The translations under genes were made by a program, and so were the position numbers. From Pyrenopolyporus hunteri (lineage: Eukaryota > Ascomycota > Sordariomycetes > Xylariales > Hypoxylaceae): a DNA stretch of 64,000 bases. Shown in pieces: positions 35,332 to 47,755 of the stretch. The stretch covers positions 1,302,001 through 1,366,000 of the forward strand of contig CADCXC010000011.1 of NCBI GenBank assembly GCA_902806595.1. Direction: 5' to 3'. The notes under the pieces are model-generated. The model worked only from the letters and a program-made list of their open reading frames with translations, did not search any database and had not been told where the DNA came from. How positions within the stretch are numbered: position 1 is the stretch's first letter; each line of letters begins with the position of its first letter.

Positions 35332-36687
35332 ATGAAGGGTAAGTCTGATCTGGGAGACACCATAGATATTGCTATATTTGCTTGGCATAGAGCATAATCC
35401 GCTGACTTGGCCCTCTGTTTAACAGCCCTCATTCTCGTCGGTGGCTTTGGTACGCGTCTGCGGCCATTGGTACGTTTGCTATAACCCTGCTGCAAAGCAT
35501 TGTCGACCTGAGCAGTGCATAATGCCTCAAGCTCGGTTCAAGAAGCTAACTGAGCTCTTCTTCCAGACCCTTACCATGCCCAAGCCCCTAGTCGAGTTCG
35601 CCAACAAGCCCATGATCCTGCACCAGATCGAGGCTCTAGCAGCTGTTGGCGTCACCGATGTTGTTCTTGCGGTCAACTACCGCCCCGAGATTATGGAGAG
35701 GGTCTTAAAAGAGGTTAGCCATTTGAATAAATTATACCCCGCGAATATGCCCCCAGTTCTTCCCCGCTAACATCGCGGTCCCTATAGTACGAAGCCTCTC
35801 TTGGTGTCAAGATTCACTTCTCCCTCGAGAACGAACCTCTAGGCACCGCCGGCCCCCTTAAGCTGGCAGAGGATATTCTAGCTAAGGACGACTCGCCCTT
35901 TTTCGTATTAAACTCGGATATTACCTGCGATTTCCCCTTCAAGCAACTCATCGAGTTCCACAAATCCCACGGCGACGAAGGTACCATCGTTGTTACCAAG
36001 GTGGAGGAGCCCTCCAAGTATGGTGTTATCGTCCACAAGCCGAACCACCCTACGCGAATTGACCGATTCGTCGAGAAGCCCGTCGAATTCGTCGGTAACC
36101 GTATCAATGCCGGCATGTACATGCTGAACACATCGGTGCTTCGCCGTATCGAAAAGAACCGACCCACCTCCATCGAGCAAGAAACCTTCCCTGCTATCGT
36201 TCGCGACGGTCAATTACACTCCTTCGACCTCGAGGGCTTCTGGATGGACGTCGGTCAGCCGAAGGATTTCTTGACAGGCACTTGTCTATATCTTTCGTCG
36301 CTTGCGAAGAAGCAGCCCCATCTGCTCGTTTCGCCCTCGGAGAGCTTCGTTTACGGCGGTAACGTCATGATTGACGAGTCCGCCAAGATCGGCAAGAACT
36401 GCCGCATTGGCCCCAACGTGGTCATTGGCAAGAATGTTGTCATTGGAGACGGCGTGCGCCTACAACGATGCACTCTCCTGCCGGGATCAAAGGTCAAGGA
36501 CCATGCGTGGATCAAGAGCACCATCGTCGGCTGGAACAGCACCGTCGGAAAGTGGGCTCGTCTCGAGAACGTGACCGTCCTCGGCGACGACGTTACCATT
36601 GGCGACGAGATCTACGTCAACGGCGGCAGTGTTCTCCCGCATAAGAGCATCAAGGCGAACGTCGACGTGCCCGCCATTATTATGTAA
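35332..36687 (+). CDS. MPG1: Mannose-1-phosphate guanylyltransferase (GDP-mannose pyrophosphorylase)
   Basis: Four exons, 35332-35338, 35426-35469, 35567-35713 and 35788-36687, give 365 aa, the usual length for fungal forms. It makes GDP-mannose and pyrophosphate from mannose-1-phosphate and GTP, in the cytosol, for glycosylation, GPI anchors and cell-wall mannan. The nucleotide-binding signature is LVGGFGTRLRPLT with the following MPKPLVEF. FVLNSDITCDFP carries the metal-binding Asp. FVEKPVEFVGNRINAGMY and FWMDVGQPKDFL are sugar-site motifs. The C-terminus is a left-handed beta helix of hexapeptide repeats (IGPNVVIGKNVVIGDGVRLQ) and ends VPAIIM. The first exon holds only MK plus one base (7 coding nt), a start-proximal intron seen in many fungal housekeeping genes. 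Introns are 87, 97 and 74 nt. Confidence 0.97.
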
Positions 36688-39611
36688 CGGATTGCGGCGC
36701 TATTCCAGTGCTTTTTGGCCGCCCATTTCGATTTCGACAATTCTCCCTGTGTATATCTGGTACCCTTTTTAACTCTTACAGTTTCATAATACGGCGGCAG
36801 TTTGCTCTCCAGCCTCGGGCACCCTCTCTTCTCAGCATTTATTCAGTTCCGTTTCCAAGTAGGATGGCGTTCTGGTCAGCATGTCATGATAGACGACCGC
36901 TATTATTCTGCCAGCATTCTGGCGAGGTTTAGGGGGGATTTTAGCGAAGGCGGACGGTATTTCTCTTATCCCGGTCGAATCACGCCCGAGATGGAGTTGA
37001 CGAGAGACAAGGATACCCTTGCTCGCGCTGGATGATGCCCTTCGCCTACCCGAATTCGCCAGGGGCTCGATCGAGCATCTACCGATCTTCAATTTTGGTC
37101 CCGTCGAGCGGCTTATATACAAAAATAAAAAAGACGGAGATAAGTACCCACAGCAAAAAAGAGATGACGTTGATGAGGTCAGCATGGAGGCCCCAAAAAG
37201 GAAAATAAGGATGTGAAGGCACACGATGTTACGGGCGACGGTATAATTGCGATTCTCAATTGGTATTTTGCGTCGATTAGCTTACTTAATACGTGGGCTG
37301 CTATGCAGCAAAACGGCCCAAGGAGAGATCGAGACCCGGGTTGGCCCTATGTATGTACATATAACTGTCATATGCGAGGGCTCGCGGTGTCTGGACTCCG
37401 ATGGCCTTCTCAAAAAGCCCAGCTCTTACTACCTAGCTAGATTCGCAGGGAATAAGAGCAAAAACAATTCAAGATAATGACTAAGTACGGTGTTGATCGT
37501 TGTTATGTTTGCGTGTTGATTCGACCCCTCGTAAGAGATGATTCTGTCCGTCGTTATACACGGGTGGTGGTAATAGGACAGATGAGATGAGAGCTTAATG
37601 AATGCTATTCGGTGCAGGGAGAATACGTGTAAACCATCTACTCGACAGCCATATCACAGACCTCTCTTTGGCTGAGTTACATGTATGTTTTACACATCGT
37701 TGGTTTGCTGGAAAACATGTTCGTATACACATACCGACTACCTATGTAGACGGGTAACTGGTAGTAAACATAGGTACTAACTGTAGGCAGTATTCACTCA
37801 TCTCGGATCCGCCACTTACGTCTCATACGCATAGGTGGTTAACAAATATACTTACCTAGGTACACATAGGGATACATAATGTGTATGGTAGGTGGTATAG
37901 AGCAACGCATAAGTATTATTGATACCATCCACACACAGGTAGCTTGTCAAACTCACACGATGTAATACATGTAAGGTGAAGCAAATCATAACACAGCTAT
38001 CTACCTATCTTCTCTAGCTTCCTCCGTTATCTATACAGCACCGCATAATATGTATAGGTATATCTTAGTACGTAGATCATATATATACCCATCTTATCCA
38101 CATATAAACATCCATGAGCATAATTAGCCAAAGTAAGTTCTACCACCAGCTTCTAGACGCTAAGAAGCCCTTTCTCGAACTAATATGTACACCTACCTTA
38201 CACAGCTATCCTGGTGAATAGGTACCTAGATATATACCTACCTACCTACCTACCTACATATATGTAGTAATATCACCCATACATATGTCGTGTCCCTGAT
38301 CCACCGTTTCAGTGGGGACACACACGCACATACACACGCACACGCACACATACACCTTGCTTACCCGCACCGCCCATGGGGATACACAATACATACCTGC
38401 CTATATACATACACGCTGTATAATAGTCGAGGTATCCTAGGAGGTATATAACATATGTACCGATCTATTATACATACAGTTACATACACATGGGCACATA
38501 CGGTATATTCCAATCTCCGTACATTATACATGTATAATAATATCTTACCTACCTACCTACCTCTTTAGCGGATATAAGCACACACCGTACGCCACTCTTC
38601 CCGTCGACCGAGTTACTGCCCGCCGTTTCACGTTATATCGTAACATGATACGTCTGTCGTGTCTTGCCGTGCCGTACATATTCAGCTGTGCTGTGCTGTA
38701 TTGCGTTGTGTCGTGTCGTGCCATATCATACCTAGCGTATTGGCGTCCCCGCGGTCAACATCCGCGATGATGCGGCGGTGAGACCTCCGGTTAGCGAGCC
38801 GTACACTACACACACACACCACCCACCCCGGTACATCCAATAGGCATGTACATCCAGCGATACACATATCCACCATTGTACATAGTATATCTACCTAGGT
38901 AGAGTAAGGTAGGTAGACACGCAGTTCAATCGGGATACCTGATCAGGAAGTATGTAAGTAGAGTATTAATGTGCGTGTACACGTCTACATTGATACCTAT
39001 AGGCAGCCTAGGTGGGTTAAGGATCTAGTATCGATCCATACGCCCACCCCAAACTCGTACGGATGCAGCAAAACTATGGGGACTGGAGAACAGAAGGCAA
39101 AGTATGGAGATACCCGCGCGTATGTATTATACCTGGTAGGTAGGGCCATGTACGGTACTGTATGGTATGGTACGTACGACTAACATTACTAATGAGCCAA
39201 AACCCATCCGAAGGACCTCCCACACCTATCCCATCCCGTCCTATCAAACCCATCCAGCCGTCTGGTACGTGCGTACATACATGCATACATACCATACCAC
39301 ACACCTCTATACACACATACATACCACATACGTGTATGTGGGTTATATGTAAGGTACACCCACCTACCGGTCTACGCACACAGATGCCGACGTACATATG
39401 CATGCTAGAACAACACCACCTCGCGGCGCAGAGTCAGCCTAATGCAAGGGAAACGAGGGAGGACATTGCGCTTCTTCTCGAGCGCCTCGTGCGTCCAGTG
39501 AGCGAACCGGATACGCCATTCCCAGGATCCACACCCACCAGTCGCACCGGCCCTATTTGTTATCTATTAACGAGAGGGGCGCCGGCTTTCTAGAAGTCTA
39601 GAACTTTTCTT
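36688..39611. other. Intergenic, 2.9 kb, between convergent genes
   Basis: It lies between the 3' ends of the guanylyltransferase (+) and glycerol kinase (-) genes. From about 37.6 kb it is dense in TACC/GGTA words, CACACA runs (38320-38345), CTAC arrays (38235-38257, 38547-38562) and TACCTAGGTA at 37853 and 38892. I see no gene. Confidence 0.5.
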
Positions 39612-41505
39612 TTACAACGTCGGCTTCCTGAATATGTCGGGCCTGGACGACTCGTCCTCGTACGTCAGCTCGTCGCGGACCCATCCGCGGCTCATCTCCA
39701 CCGCTCTCTCCCAGTGCTGGTACATGCGCTGGGCCTGCTTACGGTCGACCCTAGGCTCGAACACCCTGCGCCCGGGCTTCTTGCGCGTGAGCTGTGTCAG
39801 CTCGTCGAAGTCGGTCCAGCACCCGTCGACGGCCAGACCGGCTGCAATGGCAGCACCCAAAGCTGTCGTCTCACGCATCGCCGGCCGCTCTACTCGGATG
39901 CCGCTGATATCGGCCTGAGTCTGCATCGTGAGATCCGAATTCGACATACCACCGTCGACCGCGAGGGACTCGAGTTTGTGGTTCGAGTCCTTTTCCATGG
40001 CCTCCAGAATCGCGCGTGTCTGGAAGCAAGTAGCCTCGAGCGTTGCGCGGGCGATGTGACCTCGTTGCGTATGTTGCGTTATTCCAACTACGACAGGTTA
40101 GCGACGAGCTCGTCCAGGCGAATTGGGGCTATTATCGACTTACACAAAGTGCCTTTGGCATCATCGATCCAATACGGCGCGAAGAGACCGCTGAAGGCAG
40201 TGACGAATACGACGCCGCCGTTATCCTTTACGCTCTCTGCCAACTCGCCGACCTTGGTCGAATCCCTGATGAACCCTAGATTGTTCATCAAGAACTTGAC
40301 ACCGGACCCAGCTACCGCTATACTGCCTTCCAGGGCGTAGACGGGTTTCCGACCCCTGCCGAAGTCGAATGCGACGGTCGCCAACAAGCCATACTTAGAG
40401 AGTACCGGCTTATTACCTACGTTGTACAGCAAGAAGCATCCGGTACCGTATGTGTTCTTCGCCTGACCTGCCTTGAATCCGCACTGGCCGACCAGAGCAC
40501 TGGACTGGTCACCCAGACAGCCCGCGATTTTCACTCCGGCCAAGGCGCCCTTAGCGATGCTGCCAAAAGCTTCAGGGTCCGACGAAGGCACAATCTTGGG
40601 CAATGCGACTTTGCTCGTGTCGATGCCGAAGAATGAGAGCAGCCTCTGATCGTATTGCAGGGTGTGCAAGTTCATGAACATGGTCCTACTGGCGTTGCTG
40701 GTGTCCGTAACGTGGACGTTCTTATCCTTACCGTTCAGACGGTAGATCAGCCAACTGTCTACGGTGCCGAAGGCGAGACGGCCCTCTTCGTAGGCATGTC
40801 TGACGTTCAGGTCATTTCGCAATAACCAAACCAATTTTACGCTCGAAGGATACGTGCTCAAGGGGAGGCCGCAGATCTCGGGGATCGAATGCGCGCCGGG
40901 ATAATTCTTCAGGTCTCGGACGATATCCTTGGTCCTCGTGTCGGGCCAGACGACGGCATTGCAGAGCGGCTCGCCGGTGTTCTTATCCCAGCAGACCGTA
41001 GTTTCTCGCTGGTTCGTGATACCTACAGCTTTTACTTGGGACTTGGAATAACCCTTGAAGGTAAACTGTTCCATCGCCCTTTCGATGCACAGCTCGACCG
41101 AGCTGAGTAATTCGCGGGCATCATGTTCATGCCACCTGCGTTGCGATAAGGCATTAGCTCATGGTTGATGTAATGAGGGGCGGAGTGACGTCAATACCCT
41201 GATTCGGGATAGAGATTTTCAAATTCTATTTGATGACTAGCGACTGGGTCCATATGTTGATTGAAGATCAGAAAACGCGACGACGTTGTGCCCTGATCTA
41301 TACTGCCAATAAACCATTCGGATTTGGGATCCTTTTTCGTCCAGAGGCCGCCATTACTCTGGACCTTCGTGTGACCGTTGGGTTTCGATCCGTTGGTTTG
41401 TCCGTTGGTATAGCCGTTGATCTGGGCGTTGGCCACACCATTGGTAACACCGTTGACACCGTTGACGCCGTTGACGCCGTTGGCGGTCTCACGGTGGTCT
41501 CCCAT
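39612..41505 (-). CDS. GUT1: Glycerol kinase
   Basis: Exons 41505-41198, 41135-40144 and 40087-39612 give 591 aa. It phosphorylates glycerol with ATP to glycerol-3-phosphate in the cytosol. FGGY-kinase motifs are present: SIDQGTTSSRF (about 68-78), GITNQRETTVCWD, FGTVDSWLIYRL, GCLGDQSSALVGQ, NTYGTGCFLLYN and the C-terminal LAVDGGMSNSDL with RPAMRETTALGAAIAAG. Intron 1 (41197-41136) joins ESG to WHEHD; intron 2 (40143-40088) joins GTL to FGITQHTQRG. Both have CTAAT or CTAAC branch points. The N-terminal 55 residues are an unusual low-complexity stretch built on Asn-Gly-Val and Thr-Asn-Gly repeats (NGVNGVNGVNGV). I start at ATG 41505 (MGDHRETANG). Its product feeds the Sct1/Gpt2-type acyltransferase found at 5351-7612. 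Confidence 0.96.
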
Positions 41506-44390
41506 TGCGCACTTGTCGTTGTTGCGGATGGCAAGTAGAGAGGCGAGAAGCGGAATTTGCGCTTTTGAGGCTCGTCGAGGGTAGGAGACCCCGTGAGGCA
41601 ATTTAGCCTTATCCTAGCAATTAGGATCGAGATTGGGTGTAGCCGGCTGAAAGGACGCCGAAGAGTATGCCGCGGTAGGATTTCGTCTAAGAATGGGTGT
41701 TCTTGGCTGGGATGGAGAGGTAGCAGTGTGTGTGAGGGAAGAGAACCGGCTGGGTGATAGACGAGAGAGGAGACGAGAGGAGGAGGGGGAAATAATAAAA
41801 GAGGACGAAGAGGCGAAGGATGAGGAATAAGAGGAGAAAGAATTAGTAGCAACAGTGGCAGCGGTAGTAGCATTAGTAGGGATAGCAGGAATAGCAGGAA
41901 GAATGGTAGTGGCAGTGAAGCGGACGATCATCTTGGTAAAAGGTACAAAGTCGATCGCGCAATGCCGCACTTACGTATGTATTTCTCGTATTGTACCGTA
42001 GGTATCTCCTGTATTGAGCTATTGTACCTATTGTATGTGTATTGCAGGTATGTATGCGTGTGTGTATGTGTGTATGTACGTATGTACGTATTGTACCGAT
42101 CTCAGCCGGCTGAAGCTTTTTAGCATGCGAATTTGGAGAAAGTGCCTAATGCAAAAATCGAGAATGCAGGAAAGAGCAGGGGTGCGAGACCTGGTACTAC
42201 TGTGTGGTACCGTCGACCTGCCGCCGCCGCCGCCTATCTGGCGCATAACCTTCAAGGTACGTAAGAACGGGTAGCATGTAGGCTCGTGGAGAGTGGGGAA
42301 ATGACATTTTTGGAGGTTTGCGGGGAACATTATTGGACCGTTTAGAAGCTGTGTGGGTTTCGATAGGTTGAATACCCGTTCTACGGTATTGTAAAGAAGT
42401 GGGAAAAGATTGGGAAACGATACCGGCGAGATGCCGGTGCTTGTCGTAAGCAGGATTAGGGCGGGCTTATCTTAGAGCGCTACTCCGCCTAGAACCTCCC
42501 GGAGCTTTTTTTATTCGTTTTTTTTTACTTTTTCGCCTTTGCTCTTTGAGAAATGTCTCTCTTCCCCCCACCTTCCCAGCCAACTTCGAATCAGGTACAT
42601 ACGCTAGCATATACAATCTAGATTCAAATCTATGCGTGCAACACGCCTACCTCTAACATGTACCTGCCTACCTAAGTAAGGTACCTAGGTATAGCCAAGT
42701 GTCACAAAGTTTGAGAGTCTCGAGGGATTGGTGGAACAACGTCTCCTACGGAAGGGGGGAGAGGGGGAGGCTCCCGCTTAGGTAGCCCACTGCTCTGGTA
42801 TTAGCGGTATTAGGAGGGGCTTAGGAATTGGTCATTAGGCCAGTCAGGGGGGAGAAGGGGGGGAAGGGATGGGGGTCGCCATTCACGGGATTGCTCCTGT
42901 GGAAATTTGACAATCCATTTCTTAAGCTTGAGCCGGATTCTGCCCCTCATTACTCATTTCACTTTTATCCTCTTATTTCCTTTCCCATGTTTTCCCATGT
43001 GAAAAAAATATCAATTTCTCCTATCGTGAATCGCTAGCCGGTTATCCCATTTATCCCATTACTCAATGGATTTTGCTATTCTTGCCAACCTCCCATGTGC
43101 CTATCTTACGCATGGTCAACCAGCTGACCTTCTGTGTTCCCTGCCTAAACGCCTAATAATGGGCCTTCTAGTCCTCCGAAGCCGCCCCCCTGGATTGCGG
43201 TCAGGCACCGTTTGCCTCTAGACCAACAATCGGCGATCTGTGTTTGTGCTGGGGGGCCACTTCGCGATAATCACATCCGCGTGATGGATTTTTACATCGT
43301 GTTCGTGCCCGGACTTCCCATCACGAATTATCATTCCTACATATATGTGGACTCGGGAATCTCGAAGGGGCCACGTATTTGCTTCATCCCGTACATGGCG
43401 TACGTCAACCATGTTGACGATGCATTCATTCCCTTGTCTTCCACCCTTTCCGAGCATACCAATCTTCTTTCCCAACCCTTTCCCTCCCCTTCTCCCCTTC
43501 TCCCCTTCTCCCCTACTTTTCTCCTTTCCCTTTTCCTTGTTCTCCTTCCCCCGCCCCCTTTCCCCATTCCTTCTCAGCCCCCATGTGATCGCTCAGTAAA
43601 ATTTCATGAGCCATTTATTTCCCCCCCAAGACTTGGCAATAACCCTGAAGGAATATCTATTTTGAAATTAAAGCCATAGTGTCGAACCCCAATCCCATAG
43701 GCCCCATCCCCGTTAGTCCGGTCAGCCTCCAGCTGGCTAATGCCAATCAAATAGTCTAGATTTTGCAGACCCCGCCGTCGCACCCAACCTCAAAACCGGC
43801 CAATTGTGGGGACTCCTCACGGTCGGGAGATCGTCTAGTCACCTTCTGTTCCGGTCTTTTATGTGGGGCCGAGGTCCGGAGTAGTCAACCTTGGCAATTG
43901 GTCCTACGAATTCACGGAACAAACCTCTGGCTATTATGCAGGTTTGGTTTCGTCTCGTGCATATAACATTCATATTGCAGCAAATCTAGCAGCTCTAAAA
44001 GGTATCTAATACGTATGCGTATGCTCACGAGACGCGAAAGCTGCCAAGCTGCCAAGCGTAGTGGGAATTTAACATGGGAGGCATGTCACGATGTGGGATT
44101 AATCGATGTTGTGCAACAGGCTCTGAATCTGCAAGAAGCAGATTTCCGAAATCCATTATCATAACTACCTAGGTATCCATCTTGTAGCCAACAATATCTA
44201 AGCCATGATCCTTGAGTCCAACTCCGTCGCTAATCGTATCCGTAAAATGGGAAACTCAACAGCCCAGCTCTAACCCGCAGCTAATGTCTTTTTTTTGTGG
44301 TTTATACATCGCGGCTCCGCCGCCTGCGATGTATCTTCCGAGGCCATGACGGCTCGGGTGGTGCCCCCGACCAGGCAGCCGTTCGTTGGT
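41506..44390. other. Intergenic, 2.9 kb, with glycerol kinase promoter
   Basis: The 400 bases next to the glycerol kinase start are C/T-rich on its sense strand (41700-41900), typical of fungal promoters and leaders. Farther on are GTATGT repeats (42045-42090), TACCTAGGTA at 42682 and 44166, and a CCCCTTCT array at 43486-43514. The frame at 43212-43679 (+) is of skewed, low-complexity composition and I do not call it. Confidence 0.5.
43486..43514. repeat. CT-rich short tandem repeat (TCCCCTTC)n
   Basis: About four near-identical 8-nt units in a pyrimidine-rich tract. Confidence 0.8.
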
Positions 44391-45004
44391 TTAGCGTTTC
44401 CTCTTACCCAACGCGGCCCCGGTCGGACTTGAGGGCTCCTCCTTGCCCGCGGTCTCGCCCGGACCTCCCTCACGAGCCGAGTCCTGCTCGTCCTCGGGCT
44501 CCACCACCTCCATCTCCTCCACTTCCTCCGTTTCCTCCTCGGAGCTCGTTTCCTCCCCATCGCCCGCCCCGCCCCCGAGGGAATCGACCATTCGTCGATG
44601 CATCTCGCGATGCTCGGACAACTTTTGCTTCGACATGTTGTCGTACATGTTGTCCTTCATCCTCAAGGGGCGGGGGGCCCCGCTGAAGTAGTCCTTGACG
44701 TAGGGGACGTTCTTCTTCAGGACGGGGTCCCAGTGCTGGCCCAGCTTGGCTCCGTAAGGAGCCCTTTCGTGCCTTTTGGCCAGCTGGGCCGACAGGCGAG
44801 CTCTGGTTCGGTATCTGTAGTGCCCTGTGTTCGGATTAGTAAGGCGAACAGTATCAGAGGGGGAACTTGACTCTTACCGCGCCGGCGCTGGGCAGCAGAT
44901 ACGCGAGGGGGAGTCGACATCTGTGTGCTAGCATCGCTTTGTTGCGTGCTGCTATCACTGTCGCTCCCGGTGGAGGTCTCGCTGTATGAGACTTGAGCCG
45001 ACAT
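44391..45004 (-). CDS. Unrecognised acidic protein with a basic C-terminal end
   Basis: Exons 45004-44878 and 44824-44391, with a 53-nt intron (GTAAGA, branch TTACTAAT, ACACAG), phase 1 on both sides. I do not recognise the family. The N-terminus is Ser/Thr-rich (SETSTGSDSDSSTQQSDAST). A basic, ordered-looking middle follows (AAQRRRGHYRYRTRARL, then KLGQHWDPVLKKNVPYVKDY and RMKDNMYDNMSKQKLSEHRE). The last third is strongly acidic (EETSSEEETEEVEEMEV) and the protein ends ALGKRKR, a possible nuclear-localisation signal. An in-frame ATG at 45046 would add 14 residues, but that stretch contains a plausible intron acceptor (TTTTACAG), so I use MSAQVSYSE at 45004. The layout would suit a nuclear or nucleolar protein; that is inference. 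Confidence 0.65.
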
Positions 45005-47755
45005 CTTGTTTTGTAGATGGGGAGGTTTATCTACTGTAAAAGCCATTAATTAGTTGAGAAAGGGCTTAAAATGGGTCTATAATGTGTTGGGAACGTGTTG
45101 GAAGTGTATTGAAAGAGCATGAAAACGTACCAAAACGTGTTGGAAGGGTGTTGATAATGTCTTTATGTGCGATGGGTGTTTTTAGGCGCTGCCTAGGAAG
45201 TAATAAATGGTTACTTGTTGTGTTTGATGAAATTATTGAATGGGAGTTGGTTGAAGAATGACAGTGGATACGTTGGTGAATGTGTCTGGGGAAAATTCAG
45301 GTATGGACTTCCGTGACTTCGAGGTGGGGGGAGGAGGAATATAAATAAATAATCGAGGAAAGTGCCAAAGCTCACGGTCAGGTATTCTAGAGATGGATCT
45401 AAAACGAGACTTTCGAGTTTGGTTGTGGTCGAAATCTTCCTTTGGGTGCCTCGGCGGTTCATCCGGCGCGAGCTCGGATGTTTCGTCCTAGTACTTCAGG
45501 GACCTAACGGACGTGCTGACGAGTTCAGCATAACGCTAAAAGGGTGTATACGAGGAGACTTTGGCGCATGTCGTCGCCTGTTGCCCTGGGGTGGGACGCG
45601 GTAGTAAGGTCGTGCGTCTCATTTAGCTCTCCAGGAGAAAAGCTACCGTATTCCCACAACCATGGTCATCTGTCTACACGTAGAACTCTACCCTCATTAC
45701 GCGGACGCCTGTATCGAATCGCCATGGCTTAGTTACCCAAGCGTATATACGAAACTTAACCACCTACATAGTTGAATCGAAAGGTCCCGCCGAGTGCCAA
45801 CGATCCCCGTCGAGCATATCGATCTGAGCGTCGAATAGACGCTATGGTGGGCCGCATACCGTAGGTGTATAAGTAAGGAGCTTCGACGGAACTTCTCGGT
45901 CGTCTGGTTGCTATGCAGAGATGAAACCTTTCTCTTTTTTATTGCTCCTGTGTTTTAACTAACCTGCTTGGGTAGGTACACACCTAGGTATAAACCACAT
46001 CTTTGGCTATTATGTATCTAGGGTAGCCTCGGAGGACACGAAGGCGACCGGATACTCCTTTCGTTCATTTAGGGTAGGATACCAAAATGGGCGGACCGGA
46101 CCGCCGTTTCATTCGAAAAACATCAGTCTTCAATAAGGTTCATTAGGAACGATATGGTAAAGATAGCGGTGAAGCGTAAACACGAGACGAGGCGAGACCA
46201 TAGCTCTAATAACAACACGGGGCGTGTCGTCGTCTTCGACAACCTTAACAATACGAGGATATAATTGACTCGGGAGTAGACTAGCTCTATAGAGAATGCG
46301 TTTTAAGCGTGAGCCGTAATCAAGAGTACCTAAGTTTATATAAAGATTTGCATCGAGGTATGCTTTCCCCCTTTATCGGAAGCCAGGGGTAGGGACGAGT
46401 AACAGGGCCGCACCTTCAGACAAGATGGACAGACTAAAGCAAAGAACCATCTCATTCGCTATGCTCTAAACTTTATTCTCACCCTAAAGTGAGCAAAACT
46501 TATCTAATATGTGAAATTGCTCTGATGACGTATAGTGTTTGGTAGTGGTTGTAAAGCTTGAGCACATACAACAACGTGTAGTATTGGCTAGATGGCTAAT
46601 TGAGAAGCAAATAACAAGCAGGTAGAGTAGGATAATACGTAATATAGCACTAAGTTAGGTACATACGTAAGCTGTCACGGAGGCTGTCTAAACTTTGCTC
46701 CCAGGGCCGCCTTCTTTCTCCGTCTCTCTCTCTCTTGCTCTTGCCCCTATCCGTTCCATACAACACATTTACGCAAGACCAAGGCGTCCGAGTGCCAATC
46801 TACAAGCTCTAACAACCATATCAATACTACGCCGTATATTCCATAAATAAAAATAAGCCGTATCTTGAGGCGATGTTAACTCCCTGGGTACCTCATCTAA
46901 ACGGTAACCTTGTAGATACCCCCTGAATAGCCTCCTCCATGGTAAAAGTGGAGCATTGACCTCCGAGTGATCCTACCAATAGATTCTATTCACACATCTA
47001 GGGCAAAAGTACGACATATACGGTGAATATATAGTTTAACACTCTTTCTCACGTATATCACGGTAGAATCTAGGATGCATATATAGGGAGTCTATAGATT
47101 AGTAATCGTGTTACAATCACTAACATTGAACCACATAGTCAACCAAATAGCACACATCACAAACCACAATCACGATACGACTTAGCCGTATAGTAAAATG
47201 AATGTTCATGTAGAAAGCTAGGTACGTAAACTATCTCTTAAGCAAAGAAATAACTACAGTCACTCTCTCTTAGGTTAGCTAGTTTAAATTGAGTTCCGGA
47301 CGCGACATGCGACCATTCTGACACGCCCATCGGACACGCCCATCTATCAGCAAAGTTCAACTCTACTACCGCGCTGCGTCCGTGCCATGTGCACAGGCCC
47401 ACAACTCCCACTGAGACCTTGCGACGAAAGAAAACAAAAATAACAGCAACAGCAAACAGGTGTTCATAAGATTCGGCCGTTTAAAACGGCGGTAAGAAAG
47501 AAACAGATAGTCCGCCACCACCCACTATTTCGTATCAAAAGAATAGGTAGGTAGGTAGGTAGGTAGGCAGGATTGCCAGTGGCTACAAACGAATCTGAGC
47601 CACCGCCTAAAGACCCCCAACAGAGGGTTACCCCTAATCGAAGCACAACCCCTGATTGTGATTTCTGAATGCGTAATCCATCAACCTTCACCAGTAATAT
47701 TCGACATCTTTGGATTCGTATGGGACTGGTGTCTGCCGATGCTATTGACAGTCGA
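45005..47755. other. Intergenic, 2.7 kb
   Basis: Next to the acidic-protein gene, the words CGTGTTGG or GTGTTGG recur four times between 45080 and 45155. The rest is ordinary AT-leaning sequence with a TAGG array at 47544-47567, about 190 bp past the Nramp gene's stop. No gene was recognised. Confidence 0.5.
47544..47567. repeat. (TAGG)n microsatellite
   Basis: Six TAGG units in the 3' flank of the Nramp gene. Confidence 0.95.

Noticed and set aside
41614..41970. Ser/Thr/Ala-rich frame upstream of glycerol kinase
   Set aside because: It is the C/T-rich promoter and leader read as protein.
43212..43679. 155-codon frame on the plus strand
   Set aside because: The second half is a pyrimidine tract that translates to Pro/Ser/Phe/Leu; no domain.
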